A DNA stretch of 64,000 nucleotides. It comes from Modestobacter versicolor. GTDB lineage: Bacteria > Actinomycetota > Actinomycetes > Mycobacteriales > Geodermatophilaceae. The notes under the pieces were generated by a model that had not been told where the DNA came from, searched no databases, and was given only the letters and a program-made list of their open reading frames with translations. The stretch is taken from NCBI RefSeq assembly GCF_014195485.1, contig NZ_JACIBU010000001.1, positions 2,418,001 through 2,482,000 of the forward strand, read 5' to 3'. The translations under genes and the position numbers were made by a program. Shown here one piece after another: positions 15,420 to 25,190 of the stretch; the stretch's first letter is position 1, and every line of letters begins with the position of its first letter.

Positions 15420-18218
15420 TCAGCCCGAGTTGCGCAGGGCGGTGGCGACGCCGTTCACCGACAGCTGGATGCAGCGGCGCACCAGCTCGTCGTCGTCCCC
15501 ACCCCGGCGGCGGCGCAGCATCTCCACCTGCAGGTGGTGCAACGGCTCCAGGTACGGGAACCGGTTGCGGATCGACCGGGCCAGCGACGGGTTGTCGGCC
15601 AGCAGGTGGTCGTCGCCGGTGATGGCGAGCAGCACCCGCACCGACCGCTCGTGCTCGGCGGTGATCTGGCTGAACACCCGCTCGCGCAGCTCCGGGTCGG
15701 GCACCAGCTCGGCGTAGCGGGCGGCCAGCTCCAGGTCGGTCTTGGCCAGCACCATCCCCATGTTCGACAGCACCGTGCGGAAGAACGGCCACCGCTGGTG
15801 CAGCCGCTGCAGGTGCGCCAGCCGCTCCGGCGACCCGGCCACCCACGAGTCGAGCGCCGACCCGGTGCCGTACCAGCCGGGCAGCATGATCCGGGCCTGC
15901 GACCAGCTGAACACCCACGGGATGGCCCGCAGGTCGCTGATGCTGTCGCCGGCCTTGCGCGACGGCGGCCGGCTGCCGATGTTCAGCTCGGCCAGCTCGC
16001 GCACCGGGGTCGCCGCGCGGAACCACTCGACGAAGCCGGGCGTCTCGTGCACCAGCGCGCTGTAGGCCCGCCGGGCGCGGGCGGCCAGGTCGTCGAAGAG
16101 CGCGTAGGTCTCCTCGGCGTCGTCCCCGAGGCCCTCGATGTCCAGCAGCGTCGACTCCAGGGTGGCCGCGACCAGGGCCTCCAGGTTGCGGCGGGCCAGC
16201 TGCGGGGAGGCGTACTTGGCGGCGATCACCTCGCCCTGCTCGGTGATCCGCAGCGAGCCGGCGACCGAGCCGGGCGGCTGGGCCCGGATCGCCTCGTAGC
16301 TGGGGCCACCACCGCGACCGACGGTGCCGCCGCGGCCGTGGAACAGCCGCAACCGCACGCCCTCGCGGCGGGCGACCTCGACCAGCGCCAGCTCGGCGCG
16401 GTACAGCGCCCAGTTGGCGGCGAGGTAGCCGCCGTCCTTGTTGCTGTCGGAGTAGCCGAGCATGACCTCCTGGGCGTCGCCGCGGTCGGCCACCAGCGCC
16501 CGGTAGAGCGGGTGGTCGAGCATCGCGGTGAGGGTCGCGCCGGCCCCCTGCAGGTCCTCGATCGTCTCGAACAGCGGCGAGATGCCCACGCTGCAGCGCG
16601 GGCCGCCCTCGGCGCCGGGGTCGAGCAGGCCGACCTCCTTGAGCAGGACGGCGACCTCCAGCACGTCGCTCACCGACTCGCACATGCTGATCACGTAGTT
16701 CGGGATCGACTCGGGCCCCAGCAGGGCGATCTGGTCGGCGGCGGCGACCAGCAGGTCCAGCTCGCCGCGGGCCAGCTCGGACAGCTCGGCGTCCCGGCGC
16801 ACCAGCGGGCGGCGCAGCTGCAGCTCACCGGTGAGCAGCTCGACCCGGGCCGCCTCGTCCAGGGTGGTGTAGTCCTCGCAGACGCCGGCCCAGGCCAGCA
16901 GCTCGCCGACGACCTCCTCGTGCACCGCGGAGTTCTGCCGCATGTCCAGCCCGCACAGGTGGAAGCCGAAGACCTCCACCGCCTCGCGCAGCCGGGCCAG
17001 CCGGTCGTCGGCCAGCGCGCCCGCGCCGTGCCCGCGCAGCGAGGTGTCGACCGTCTCCAGGTCGGCGATCAGCTCCTGCGGGCGGTCGTAGGGCGGCAGG
17101 ACGGCGTCCGGGGCCGGGCCGGGCACCTCGCCCAGCACCCGCAGCGCGGTGGCGGCCAGCCGCCGGTAGATGCCGCGCAACGCCCGGCGGTAGGGCTCGT
17201 CGCCGCGGAACGGTGAGTCGTCGCCGGAGGCCTCGGCCAGCGCGTACAGCTCGTCGGTGGGGCTGACCAGCCGGTCGGACATCGACAGCTCGTCGGCCAG
17301 GCAGACCAGCTCGGCGAGGTGGTGGCGCAGTGCGGTGCGGGCCTGCTGGGTGGTCGCCCGGCGGACGGCGTCGGCGGTGACGAACGGGTTGCCGTCGCGG
17401 TCGCCGCCGATCCACGAGCCCGGCCGCAGCATCGGGGTGGCCAGCAGGTCGGCGTCCGGCCAGCGCTCGCGCAGCGCCCGGCGCAGCTCGGCGTTGATCT
17501 CCGGCACGACCTCGAACAGCGACAGGTCGTAGTAGCGCAGCGCCTCGTCGATCTCGTCGGCCAGCCGCAGCCGGCTCAGCCGCAGCAGCGCGGTCTGCCA
17601 GAGGGTGAGCACCTCGCGCCACAGCTGCGCCGACCAGGCGCGGTCGTCGACGTCGGCGCCGTCGCGCTGCCGCAGCAGGTCGCTGACCTGCCGCTGCACC
17701 TGCGAGATCGTCTTGCGGCGCACCTCGGTGGGGTGCGCGGTGACCACCGGGACGACGAGCGCGCCGGCCAGCTCGCGGGCGACGACGGCGGGGTCCAGGG
17801 CGGCGGCGTCCAGCAGGTCGAGGCTGGCCGCCAGGCTGCCCTTCTGCGGCGGCGACCCGGCGCGGCGGTGGTGCCGGCGGCGGCGCTCGTGGTGCACGTC
17901 CTCGGCGATGTTGGCCAGCAGCGAGAAGTGGCTGAACGCCCGGATGACGTGGGTGGCCTCGCGCGGGTCGAGGCCGGCGAGCCGCTCGGCCAGCTCCCCG
18001 CGGTCGACCTCGGAGCGGCGGATGCGGAACGCCTCGACCCGGGTGGACTCGACCAGCTCGAGCACGTCGGCGCCGGCCTGCTCGCCGATCACCTCGCCCA
18101 GCACCCGGCCCAGCAGCCGGATGTCCTCCCGCAGCGGGGCCTCGGAGGCGCGGTCGTCAGGCTCGGGCGGACCCCCGGGGGCTCGCAGGTCGGCGACGTC
18201 GACGGTTGCTTCGGACAC
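15420..18218 (-). CDS. ppc: Phosphoenolpyruvate carboxylase
   Basis: 932 residues. It carboxylates PEP to oxaloacetate, refilling the TCA cycle. The catalytic histidine is H162 in [13 protein letters not shown]; the glycine-rich and substrate loops appear as [11 protein letters not shown] and [26 protein letters not shown] follows. The C-terminus ends RNSG, slightly different from the usual NTG. Length is typical of bacterial enzymes. I use GTG at 18218 (VSEATVD) because the frame upstream is a long non-coding extension over the divergent SMP-30 gene. No strong ribosome binding site is visible. The 69-base divergent gap holds the promoters. Confidence 0.95.
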   Translation of the reverse strand: MSEATVDVADLRAPGGPPEPDDRASEAPLREDIRLLGRVLGEVIGEQAGADVLELVESTRVEAFRIRRSEVDRGELAERLAGLDPREATHVIRAFSHFSLLANIAEDVHHERRRRHHRRAGSPPQKGSLAASLDLLDAAALDPAVVARELAGALVVPVVTAHPTEVRRKTISQVQRQVSDLLRQRDGADVDDRAWSAQLWREVLTLWQTALLRLSRLRLADEIDEALRYYDLSLFEVVPEINAELRRALRERWPDADLLATPMLRPGSWIGGDRDGNPFVTADAVRRATTQQARTALRHHLAELVCLADELSMSDRLVSPTDELYALAEASGDDSPFRGDEPYRRALRGIYRRLAATALRVLGEVPGPAPDAVLPPYDRPQELIADLETVDTSLRGHGAGALADDRLARLREAVEVFGFHLCGLDMRQNSAVHEEVVGELLAWAGVCEDYTTLDEAARVELLTGELQLRRPLVRRDAELSELARGELDLLVAAADQIALLGPESIPNYVISMCESVSDVLEVAVLLKEVGLLDPGAEGGPRCSVGISPLFETIEDLQGAGATLTAMLDHPLYRALVADRGDAQEVMLGYSDSNKDGGYLAANWALYRAELALVEVARREGVRLRLFHGRGGTVGRGGGPSYEAIRAQPPGSVAGSLRITEQGEVIAAKYASPQLARRNLEALVAATLESTLLDIEGLGDDAEETYALFDDLAARARRAYSALVHETPGFVEWFRAATPVRELAELNIGSRPPSRKAGDSISDLRAIPWVFSWSQARIMLPGWYGTGSALDSWVAGSPERLAHLQRLHQRWPFFRTVLSNMGMVLAKTDLELAARYAELVPDPELRERVFSQITAEHERSVRVLLAITGDDHLLADNPSLARSIRNRFPYLEPLHHLQVEMLRRRRGGDDDELVRRCIQLSVNGVATALRNSG

Positions 18219-18287
18219 GCGGGCAGTATCCGGTGCCGGTGTGACGCCCCGGTGTCGCGGGTTCAACCGCGACGGGAGGATGGCGGG

Positions 18288-19205
18288 GTGATCCGACTGC
18301 AGGCCGCCGCCGCCAGCCCCCGTCCCGCCGAGCACGGGGAGGGCCCGGTCTACGACGCCGCCGCCGACGAGCTGGTCTGGGTGGACATCACCGCGGGCCT
18401 GGTGCGGCGCGGGTCGGTCAGCGGCGACGACGTCCGGGACGTGGCCGAGCACCACGGCGGCGACACCGTGGGCTTCGTCGTCCCGGCTGCCACCGGCGGC
18501 TGGCTGCTCGGCGCCGGCGCGGGCATCACCCGGCTGAGCGCCGACGGCGACGCCACCGTGCTGCTCGAGCTGGCCGGCGAGGGCGGCTCGGAGGAGGCCG
18601 GGGGCACCCGGATGAACGACGGCGGCTGCGACCGGGCCGGCCGGTTCTTCGGCGGCACCATGGCCTTCGACGAGCGCCCCGGCGCCGGCAGCCTCTACCG
18701 GCTCGACCTCGACGGCACGGTCAGCACGGTGCTCGACGGGCTGACGGTCTCCAACGGCCTGGGCTGGTCGCCCGACGACCGCACCGTGTACCTGTCCGAC
18801 TCCGGCGCGAAGACGGTGTGGGCTCATCCGTACGACCCGGACGCCGGCACCTTCGGCGAGCGCCGGGTGCTGCTGGACTTCAGCGACGACCCGGACGGCG
18901 TCGCCGACGGCCTGACCGTCGACGACGAGGGCTGCCTCTGGACGGCGCTGTGGGGCGGCGGCCAGGTGCGGCGGTACTCCCCCGACGGCGAGCTGCTCGC
19001 GGTGGTCGAGGTGCCGGCGGAGAACACCACGAGCTGCGCGTTCGTCGGCGACCTGCTGGTGATCAGCACCTCGGTGCACGGGCTGGACGACGCGGCGCGC
19101 GCCGCCCAGCCGGGCGCCGGGAAGCTGTTCACGGTGCGCCCCGGCGTGAGCGGCCCGCCCGCGAACCCCTACCGCGGCCCGCTCGACGCCCTCACCCAGC
19201 ACTGA
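18288..19205 (+). CDS. SMP-30/gluconolactonase family lactonase
   Basis: 305 residues forming a six-bladed beta propeller. Metal-site residues are visible: E18 in [10 protein letters not shown], asparagine in [14 protein letters not shown], asparagine in [11 protein letters not shown], and aspartate in [15 protein letters not shown]. These proteins hydrolyse sugar lactones such as gluconolactone, or act as regucalcin-like lactonases; which one is not decidable here. GTG at 18288 is preceded by GGGAGGA. It is divergent from ppc. Confidence 0.9.
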   Translation: MIRLQAAAASPRPAEHGEGPVYDAAADELVWVDITAGLVRRGSVSGDDVRDVAEHHGGDTVGFVVPAATGGWLLGAGAGITRLSADGDATVLLELAGEGGSEEAGGTRMNDGGCDRAGRFFGGTMAFDERPGAGSLYRLDLDGTVSTVLDGLTVSNGLGWSPDDRTVYLSDSGAKTVWAHPYDPDAGTFGERRVLLDFSDDPDGVADGLTVDDEGCLWTALWGGGQVRRYSPDGELLAVVEVPAENTTSCAFVGDLLVISTSVHGLDDAARAAQPGAGKLFTVRPGVSGPPANPYRGPLDALTQH

Positions 19206-19215
19206 CCAACCCGAG

Positions 19216-19258
19216 GATGGCCATGTTCGGGGTCATCGGGACCCCGGAGATGGCCATC
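19216..19258. terminator. Bidirectional hairpin with ATGGCCAT arms
   Basis: Arms 19216-19234 and 19240-19258 pair over 19 positions (17 Watson-Crick, one wobble, one mismatch) around a 5-base loop. The outer part contains the self-palindrome ATGGCCAT in each arm. It fills the 63-base gap between the convergent lactonase and LLM genes and is very likely their shared terminator. Confidence 0.8.
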
Positions 19259-19268
19259 TTCGGGGGCT

Positions 19269-20249
19269 TCAGTTGCCGAAGGCCTCGCGCCAGGCGGGCA
19301 TCAGGTCGCGCTGCGCCCACTCCAGGTAGGGCTGCTGCTGGTCGCCGCCGATCTGCACCAGGGCCAGGTGGGTGAACCCGGCGTCCGCGTAGGCCTTCGC
19401 CGCCTCGATGACCGCCTCGACGTCGTCGCCGCACGGGATCGAGCCCTCGACGTCCTCCTCGCGGACGAACTGGCTGGCCGCGTCGAACCCGGCCGTGCCG
19501 GGCAGGTCGGCGTTGACCTTCCAGCCCAGCCCGAACCAGCGGAACAGCTGGTGGGCGCGGGTGACGGCGGCGGCCCTGTCGGTGCCGTAGCTGATCGGCA
19601 TCTGCCCGACCCGGTCCTTGCCGGCACCACCGGCGGCCTCGAAGGTCTCGGTCAGCTCGGGCTTCGGCTCGGTGGCGATCAGCACGTCGGCGTACTCGGC
19701 GGCCAGCTGCACCGACTTCTCGCCCGACACCGCGATGCCGATCGGCACGCCGCCCTCGGGGAGGTCCCAGACCTTGCCGCCGTCCACGTCGTAGTACTGG
19801 CCGTGGAAGGTCGTGTAGCCGTCGCCGGCGAGCAGCTCCTTGATGATCTGCACGGCCTCGGCGAACATCTCGTGCCGGACGGCGACCGGCGGCCAGCCCT
19901 CGCCGATGACGTGCTCGTTGAGGTTCTCCCCGGCGCCCAGACCGAGGGTGAAGCGCCCGTCGGAGAGCAGCTGCAGGGTGGCCGCCTGCTGGGCGACGAC
20001 GGCCGGGCGGTACCGCAGGATCGGGCAGGTCACGTAGGTCATCAGCGGGATCCGGCTGGTGGCCTGCGCCGCCGCACCCAGGGTGACCCAGGCGTTCGGC
20101 GCGTGGCCCATCTCGTCCAGCCACGGGAAGTAGTGGTCGCTGCTGACGGCGAAGTCGAACCCGGCCGCCTCGGCGCCGACCACGTGCGCGACCAGGTCCT
20201 TGGGCCCGGCCTGCTCGGTCATCATCGTGTAGCCCAGCTGCATGCTCAT
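19269..20249 (-). CDS. F420-dependent LLM-class oxidoreductase (Fgd-like)
   Basis: 326 residues, a luciferase-like TIM barrel. The pattern QLGYTMMTEQAGPKDLV, then FAVSSDHYFPWL, LMTYVTCPILRYRPAVVAQ and LGLGAGENLNEHVIG matches the glucose-6-phosphate dehydrogenase-related F420 subfamily (TIGR03557 type). F420 binding is known for the group; the substrate is not necessarily glucose-6-phosphate. ATG at 20249, with a second in-frame ATG two codons later that is equally possible. No signal peptide. Confidence 0.9.
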   Translation of the reverse strand: MSMQLGYTMMTEQAGPKDLVAHVVGAEAAGFDFAVSSDHYFPWLDEMGHAPNAWVTLGAAAQATSRIPLMTYVTCPILRYRPAVVAQQAATLQLLSDGRFTLGLGAGENLNEHVIGEGWPPVAVRHEMFAEAVQIIKELLAGDGYTTFHGQYYDVDGGKVWDLPEGGVPIGIAVSGEKSVQLAAEYADVLIATEPKPELTETFEAAGGAGKDRVGQMPISYGTDRAAAVTRAHQLFRWFGLGWKVNADLPGTAGFDAASQFVREEDVEGSIPCGDDVEAVIEAAKAYADAGFTHLALVQIGGDQQQPYLEWAQRDLMPAWREAFGN

Positions 20250-20306
20250 GGGCTGCCGCCTACCCCGCCGCCGGACCGGGCGAACCGGCCGGCGGCGGGG
20301 CAGGGA

Positions 20307-21524
20307 TCAGCGCTCGCCCTGCAGCGCCTCGCGCAGCTTCACCTTGCCGCCGGTGCGCAGCAGCGCCCCGGAGTAGATCCGGCCACCGACCCGGACGATC
20401 ACCGCGATGGTGACCAGCATGAGGACGACGGCGACCACGACCTCCCACCACTCCGCTCCGCCCGCGGCCTGCCGCACCGGCATGACCAGCGGCGACAGCC
20501 CGGGGACGAACGAGGTGACCGTGGCCAGCGTGCCGGTCGGGTCCTGCGCGGCCTGGATGGAGATGACGAAGCCGACGACCAGCAGCAGCGACGCCGGGGT
20601 GATCACGCTGCCCAGGTCCTCCTGCCGGCTGACCAGCGACGCCGCGGCGGCGAACACCGAGGCGTAGAAGGCGTAGCCCAGGACGAACCAGGCGACCACG
20701 GTGAGCACCGTGCCGATGAGCCGGCCGGGCAGCTCGACGACGTCGAAGGCCAGCGCCCCGGCCACGCCGACGACCGCGATGACCAGCATCTGCGCCAGGC
20801 CCAGCACGCCGAGCCCGAGGATCTTGCCGGCCAGCAGCTGCCAGGGCCGCATGGTGGCCAGCAGCAGCTCGACCACCCGGCTGGACTTCTCCTCCACGAC
20901 GCCCTGGGCGACGAACTGGCCGAACAGGATGAGCAGGCTGTAGAGCACGACCACGCCGACCAGTGCCACGACGGCGGCCTCGAGGTCGGCGTCCGCGTCG
21001 GGGTCCAGCGCGACGACCTGGACCAGCGGGGGGCTCTCCAGCCGCACCCCGGACTCGGCCAGCTGCTGGTCGACGGACAGGCCCTGCAGCGCGCCCTGGA
21101 CGAGCGACTCGACCTGCCCGCCGTCGTTCTCGACGAGCAGTTCCGGCCGCTCCCCCGTCGGGTCGACCAGGGCGGCGTCGATGTCGCCGTCCTCGACCGC
21201 GGTGCGGGCGGCACCCTCGTCGTCGTACGCGACGACCTCGACCTCGGTGTCCAGCGCCCCGCCCTGGGTCTCCAGCGCGGTGGAGACGTCGGAGCTGCCC
21301 CCGACCACGCCGACCCGGGTGGTGTCGGAGCCGCTGCTGATGGCCACCTGGAACACCAGCATGCCGAGGATCAGCACGATCAGGACGGCGGAGCCGATGA
21401 GGAAGCCCTTGTCCCGGACCCGGGTGGAGACCTCGCGGCCGGCGACCAGCCGGACCAGCTGGGCCGGGGTGTGCGGCGTGACGTCGGGGCGCTCGGTGGT
21501 CTCGGGGTGCACCGGGGCGGTCAT
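20307..21524 (-). CDS. ABC-2 type permease (NatB-like)
   Basis: 405 residues. A first transmembrane helix (about 43-63) is followed by a large extracytoplasmic domain (about 65-215) and then five or six helices, the NatB/ABC2_membrane_3 layout. The conserved EEKSSRVVELLLATMRPWQLLAGK segment marks the family. It probably exports a small molecule or sodium with the ATPase encoded just upstream, whose stop overlaps this ATG (ATGA). Confidence 0.88.
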   Translation of the reverse strand: MTAPVHPETTERPDVTPHTPAQLVRLVAGREVSTRVRDKGFLIGSAVLIVLILGMLVFQVAISSGSDTTRVGVVGGSSDVSTALETQGGALDTEVEVVAYDDEGAARTAVEDGDIDAALVDPTGERPELLVENDGGQVESLVQGALQGLSVDQQLAESGVRLESPPLVQVVALDPDADADLEAAVVALVGVVVLYSLLILFGQFVAQGVVEEKSSRVVELLLATMRPWQLLAGKILGLGVLGLAQMLVIAVVGVAGALAFDVVELPGRLIGTVLTVVAWFVLGYAFYASVFAAAASLVSRQEDLGSVITPASLLLVVGFVISIQAAQDPTGTLATVTSFVPGLSPLVMPVRQAAGGAEWWEVVVAVVLMLVTIAVIVRVGGRIYSGALLRTGGKVKLREALQGER

Positions 21525-22429
21525 GCCGCCACCTCCCGGGTGTCGGTGACGGCGTCGCGGAACAGCTCGACGAGGGTGGGCTGGCGCCAGGCGAAGTGGG
21601 TGACCCGGCCGGTGGCCAGCGCCGCGGCCAGCACCTGCTGGTCGTCGCCGCCGGGGCCCAGCTCGAGGACGACGTCCCCGCGCTGCTCGGAGACGACCCG
21701 GACCCCCGGTACCGCCGCCGCCCACCCCGGTGGTGCGTCCGGGGCGACCACCCGCAGCTGGCGGCCGACGGCGGAGGAGCGCAGCTCCTCGACGGTGCCG
21801 CTGGCGACGATCTTCCCGCGGGCGAGGATGCCGACGGCGTCGCAGAGCCGCTCGACGAGGTCCAGCTGGTGGCTGGAGAAGACGACCGGGACGCCGCGCC
21901 GGCACTGCTCGAGCAGCGCCTCGGCGAGGGAGTCGACGCCGACCGGGTCGAGGCCGGAGAACGGCTCGTCCAGGATCAGCACGTCGGGCTCGCTGACCAG
22001 CGCGGCGGCGAGCTGGACGCGCTGCTGGTTGCCGAGCGACAGCTTCTCCACCCGGTCACCGCGCCGCTCGCCCAGGCCGAGCCGCTCGGCCCAGGCCTCG
22101 GCGGCGCGGGCGGCCGGTGCAGCGGCCAGGCCGTGCAGCCGGGCGAAGTAGGTGAGCTGCTCGCCGACCTTCATCTTCGGGTAGAGGCCGCGCTCCTCGG
22201 GCATGTAGCCGATCCGGCGGCGGACGGCCTCGTCGACCGGCCGGCCGGCCCAGCGCACCTCCCCGGCGTCGGCGCGGGCCAGGCCCATCGCGATCCGCAT
22301 CGTGGTGGTCTTGCCGGCGCCGTTGGAGCCGCAGAAGCCGAACATCTGCCCGGGGGCGACGCTGAAGCCGACTCCTTCCAGCACCTGGTTGCTGCCGTAG
22401 GCCTTGTACAGGCCGTCGAACTCGAGCAC
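21521..22429 (-). CDS. ABC transporter ATPase (NatA-like)
   Basis: 302 residues. Walker A GSNGAGKTTT (about 38-47), signature LSLGNQQRVQLAAAL, Walker B VLILDEPFSGLDP and the switch histidine in VVFSSHQLD are all intact. A C-terminal domain (DUF4162-like) follows. I chose GTG at 22429 because GGAGGAG lies directly upstream; an ATG at 22474 would place the start inside the operator region. It drives the NatB-like permease encoded by the overlapping next gene. Confidence 0.92.
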   Translation of the reverse strand: MLEFDGLYKAYGSNQVLEGVGFSVAPGQMFGFCGSNGAGKTTTMRIAMGLARADAGEVRWAGRPVDEAVRRRIGYMPEERGLYPKMKVGEQLTYFARLHGLAAAPAARAAEAWAERLGLGERRGDRVEKLSLGNQQRVQLAAALVSEPDVLILDEPFSGLDPVGVDSLAEALLEQCRRGVPVVFSSHQLDLVERLCDAVGILARGKIVASGTVEELRSSAVGRQLRVVAPDAPPGWAAAVPGVRVVSEQRGDVVLELGPGGDDQQVLAAALATGRVTHFAWRQPTLVELFRDAVTDTREVAA

Positions 22430-22466
22430 AGCTCCTCCGGGGGTCGACCGCTGGCGAGCGCCGTCA

Positions 22467-22512
22467 CTTTCCATGTCGGAAAGACTGGCGCATCACTTTC
22501 CACATCGTCAAG
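22467..22512 (-). promoter_or_regulatory. Putative promoter with two CTTTCC-type operator sites
   Basis: CTTTCC-ATGTC-GGAAAG (22467-22483) is a perfect 6-5-6 inverted repeat. A second site 29 bases on, CTTTCC then ACATCGTCAAG (22496-22512), keeps one half and degenerates in the other. On the minus strand a TTGACG box (22506-22511) followed about 18 bases later by CAGTCT could be the promoter of the ABC pair, so a repressor bound here would block it. No candidate regulator gene lies nearby. Confidence 0.55.
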
Positions 22513-22600
22513 TGGGTGTTCCGGTGTGTCGTCGTTCCGCGTGCCGACCGTATCGACGTCCCGCGCTGCGACACAGCTCCCGATCGGGTGTCATCAGGTC

Positions 22601-23293
22601 ATGAGCACCGACGCCCACCCCGCGCAGCCACCCACCGGCGTCGGCCTCGCGGGCCTGCGCGAGGCTGCCGCCGGCTGCCGCGCCTGCGAGCTCTGGGAGC
22701 CGGCCACCCAGACGGTCTTCGGCGAGGGGCCGGAGACGGCCCGGGTCGTGTTCGTCGGGGAGCAGCCCGGCGACCAGGAGGACCGGGCGGGCGAGCCGTT
22801 CGTCGGTCCCGCCGGCCGGCTGCTGGACAAGGCGCTCGCCGACGCGGCCATCGACCGGCGCGACGCGTACATCACCAACGCGGTCAAGCACTTCCGGTTC
22901 ACGCCCACGCCGAAGCGCCGGATCCACCAGTCGCCGGGCGCGGAGCACCTGATGGCCTGCCGCCCGTGGCTGGAGGCGGAGTTCGCCGTCCTGCAGCCGG
23001 AGGTGGTGGTGTGCCTGGGCGCGGTCGCGGCCAAGGCGCTGATCTCACCGTCGTTCCGGATCACCAAGGAGCGCGGGCAGCTGATGCCCTGGACGCCGCC
23101 CGGGCTGCGCGCTGCCGAGCTCGCCGAGCCCGGCGCCGACGGCGACGAGCCCGAGGAGGAGGTGCCCGCGCAGACCTGGATGCTGGCGACCGCCCACCCC
23201 TCGGCCGTGCTCCGGACGCCGGACGACGCCCGCGCCGCCGCCTACGACGCGCTGGTCGCCGACCTCAGGGTGGTGGCCGGCGCCCTCGCCTGA
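22601..23293 (+). CDS. udgX: UdgX-type uracil-DNA glycosylase
   Basis: 230 residues of the family 4/5-like uracil-DNA glycosylase superfamily. The Fe-S ligating cysteine pair CRAC (26-29), VVFVGEQPGDQED motif and EPFVGPAGRLLDKAL are present. The UdgX hallmark is the KRRIH insertion at residues 105-109, whose histidine (H109, the same number as in the Mycobacterium smegmatis enzyme) becomes covalently joined to the sugar after uracil removal. The downstream motif AHPSAVLR is intact. ATG at 22601. It is divergent from the NatAB-like genes across 171 bases. Confidence 0.92.
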   Translation: MSTDAHPAQPPTGVGLAGLREAAAGCRACELWEPATQTVFGEGPETARVVFVGEQPGDQEDRAGEPFVGPAGRLLDKALADAAIDRRDAYITNAVKHFRFTPTPKRRIHQSPGAEHLMACRPWLEAEFAVLQPEVVVCLGAVAAKALISPSFRITKERGQLMPWTPPGLRAAELAEPGADGDEPEEEVPAQTWMLATAHPSAVLRTPDDARAAAYDALVADLRVVAGALA

Positions 23294-23308
23294 CCCGGAC
23301 GGCCGGCG

Positions 23309-23926
23309 TCAGACCAGGTCGGGCCAGCGCCCGAGCACGGTGCCGTCGTGCTCGGTGCTCGGCTCGTCGGCGTGCCCGCTGCAGCGGAACACCCGGCGTC
23401 CCTGGCCGGCGAAGGCCACGTCCGCGGGCGCCTCGCACGGCCGGTACCAGTTCCGGCCGCCGACGTTGCGCGAGCACGGGGGGCGGTGGGCCCGCTCCTC
23501 CTCGAGGACGCGGCGGGCCGCGGGCAGCGCGTGGTCCCGCAGCGCGGCGAGCACGTCGGCCGCGAGCGGGGCCGGCTCGTCGTCGGGCGTCACGCTCCAC
23601 CAGTGGTCACCGGAGGAGCCCGGCAGCAGCGCGCCGACCCGCTCGAACCAGCCGAGCCCGTAGTCGGCGGTCGCGGCCGGCCGGGCCGGGCACCGCCCCG
23701 CCGGCACGTCCTCCGCCGCCCACAGCGCCTTGGACAGCACCCGCAGGTCGGCGGTGAAGGTCACCCGGTCCGCGGTCGACGTCTGCGACGCGTGGAAGCC
23801 GACGGTCACCCAGTGGGTGTCCGACGGCAGGGTCCACACCGACCCGGAGCCGGTCAGCCCCTCGGCGCGCAGCCCCGGCCCGACGTGGCCGGTCAGCAGC
23901 TCCCGGTACGCGTCCTGGGCCGTCAC
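23309..23926 (-). CDS. DUF4304-like hypothetical protein
   Basis: 205 residues, GTG start. The N-terminal half follows the pattern AYRELLTGHVGPGLRAEGLTGSG, a tryptophan, then alternating strands (HWVTVGFHAS, RVTFTADLRVLS), which resembles DUF4304 proteins. The C-terminal portion adds three separate cysteines (PPCSRNVGG, YRPCEAP, FRCSGH) and may bind metal or be structural. Function unknown. It converges on udgX with only 15 bases between stops. Confidence 0.65.
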   Translation of the reverse strand: MTAQDAYRELLTGHVGPGLRAEGLTGSGSVWTLPSDTHWVTVGFHASQTSTADRVTFTADLRVLSKALWAAEDVPAGRCPARPAATADYGLGWFERVGALLPGSSGDHWWSVTPDDEPAPLAADVLAALRDHALPAARRVLEEERAHRPPCSRNVGGRNWYRPCEAPADVAFAGQGRRVFRCSGHADEPSTEHDGTVLGRWPDLV

Positions 23927-23976
23927 CGGGGCAACGGTAGGAGCCCGCCCCCCGGCGCCGCGCGCCGCCCCCGCGG

Positions 23977-25158
23977 TCAGCTGCGCTCGGGCTCGGGGAG
24001 CCGCCCGCCGGCGGGCACCTCACCGCCGTCGGGGACCGTGGACTCCCGGCCGACGAGGGTGATGTCGCCGTCGCCACCGACCGTGGCCCGCTCCCCCACC
24101 ACCACGTTGTCGTCCAGCACGGCGCGGGTGACGGTCGCGCCCGCCCGCACGTGGACGCCGGGGAGCAGCACCGAGTCGACGACGGTGGCGCCCTCCTCGA
24201 CGATCACGCCGGGCGAGAGCACCGAGCCGCGGACGGTGCCGGCCACCCGGGTGCCGCCGGAGACCAGGCTCCCGTCGACGTTCCCGCCGGCGAGCACCCG
24301 GGCCGCGCTGTGCCGGCCCCCGCGGGTGTGCACCGGCCAGCTCCGCTCGTCCAGGTCGATCGGCGGCTCGGCCGAGAGGAAGTCCTGGTGCGCCTGCCAG
24401 TACGACTCCACGGTGCCGACGTCGCGCCAGTAGCCCTGCAGCGGGTACGCGCGGGCCAGCCCGTCCTTCGTCTGCGCGGGCAGCAGGTGGTTGCCGAGGT
24501 CCTCGAGCCCGTCCTCGCCGACCGTGTCGTTGAGCGCCTCGAGCCGGTCCAGCGTCTCGGCCGGCGAGAAGACGAAGACCTCGTTGGTGGCCGTTGTGGT
24601 GGCCGGCTCGTCGGGCTTGTAGGCGTAGTCGGTGACCCGGCCGTCGTCGTCGACCTGGACGATCCCGTAGCGCGCGGCGTCGTCCGGCTCGACCTCGGTG
24701 GTCACCATGGTGACCTCGGCGCCGGACGCCAGGTGGGCGTCGACGACCTCGCGGTAGTCGAGCTTGTAGACCGCGTCGGAGCTGACCACCACGAGCGCGT
24801 CCGGGGCGAACTGCCGGATCAGCTCGGCCTGCCGCCACAGCCCGTCGGCGGTGCCCTCGGTGAACCCGCCGCGCTCGCTGCCCTGGAACGGCGGCAGCAT
24901 CATCAGCCCACCGGTGGTGCGGTCCAGGTCCCACGGCCGGCCGTTGGCCAGGTGCTCCGACAGCGACTGCGGCTGGTACTGCACCGACACCCAGACGTCG
25001 GCGATCCCGGAGTGCTCGCAGTTGGAGAGCGGGAAGTCGACGAGCCGGTACACCCCCGCGAACGGGACGGCGGGCTTGGCCCGGGTCTCGGTGAGCAGCT
25101 CCAGCCGGCTGCCCTTGCCACCGGCGAGCACGAGCACGAGGACCTTCGGGAGCGCCAT
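23977..25158 (-). CDS. Glucose-1-phosphate adenylyltransferase-like nucleotidyltransferase
   Basis: 393 residues. N-terminal nucleotidyltransferase fold with VLVLVLAGGKGSRLELLTETRAKP (glycine-rich loop, about 6-29) and FAGVYRLVDFPLSNC; C-terminal left-handed beta helix from about residue 295 (GTRVAGTVRGSVLSPGVIV). This is the GlgC layout: ATP plus glucose-1-phosphate gives ADP-glucose for glycogen or trehalose synthesis. The Asp in SSDAVYKLDY, where GlgC has a GDHIY-type motif, is unusual (SSDAVY), so it may be a paralogue with altered regulation or substrate. ATG start. Confidence 0.85.
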   Translation of the reverse strand: MALPKVLVLVLAGGKGSRLELLTETRAKPAVPFAGVYRLVDFPLSNCEHSGIADVWVSVQYQPQSLSEHLANGRPWDLDRTTGGLMMLPPFQGSERGGFTEGTADGLWRQAELIRQFAPDALVVVSSDAVYKLDYREVVDAHLASGAEVTMVTTEVEPDDAARYGIVQVDDDGRVTDYAYKPDEPATTTATNEVFVFSPAETLDRLEALNDTVGEDGLEDLGNHLLPAQTKDGLARAYPLQGYWRDVGTVESYWQAHQDFLSAEPPIDLDERSWPVHTRGGRHSAARVLAGGNVDGSLVSGGTRVAGTVRGSVLSPGVIVEEGATVVDSVLLPGVHVRAGATVTRAVLDDNVVVGERATVGGDGDITLVGRESTVPDGGEVPAGGRLPEPERS

Positions 25159-25190
25159 GGTGACCTGCTACCCGGGAGCCCCGGGTGCAG

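Noticed and set aside
15420..19202. Extending ppc upstream to 19202 (1260 residues)
   Set aside because: The extra 328 residues are antisense to the SMP-30 gene and low in complexity; the normal PEPC N-terminus begins near 18218.
21530..21905. A longer NatB-like permease starting at 21905
   Set aside because: The extra sequence is antisense-like and overlaps the ATPase coding region in another frame; ATG at 21524 overlapping the ATPase stop is the normal arrangement.
19368..22151. A 927-codon open frame on the plus strand
   Set aside because: It is antisense to the LLM, NatB and NatA genes, has Arg/Gly/Asp-repetitive composition typical of GC-rich shadow frames, and matches no family.
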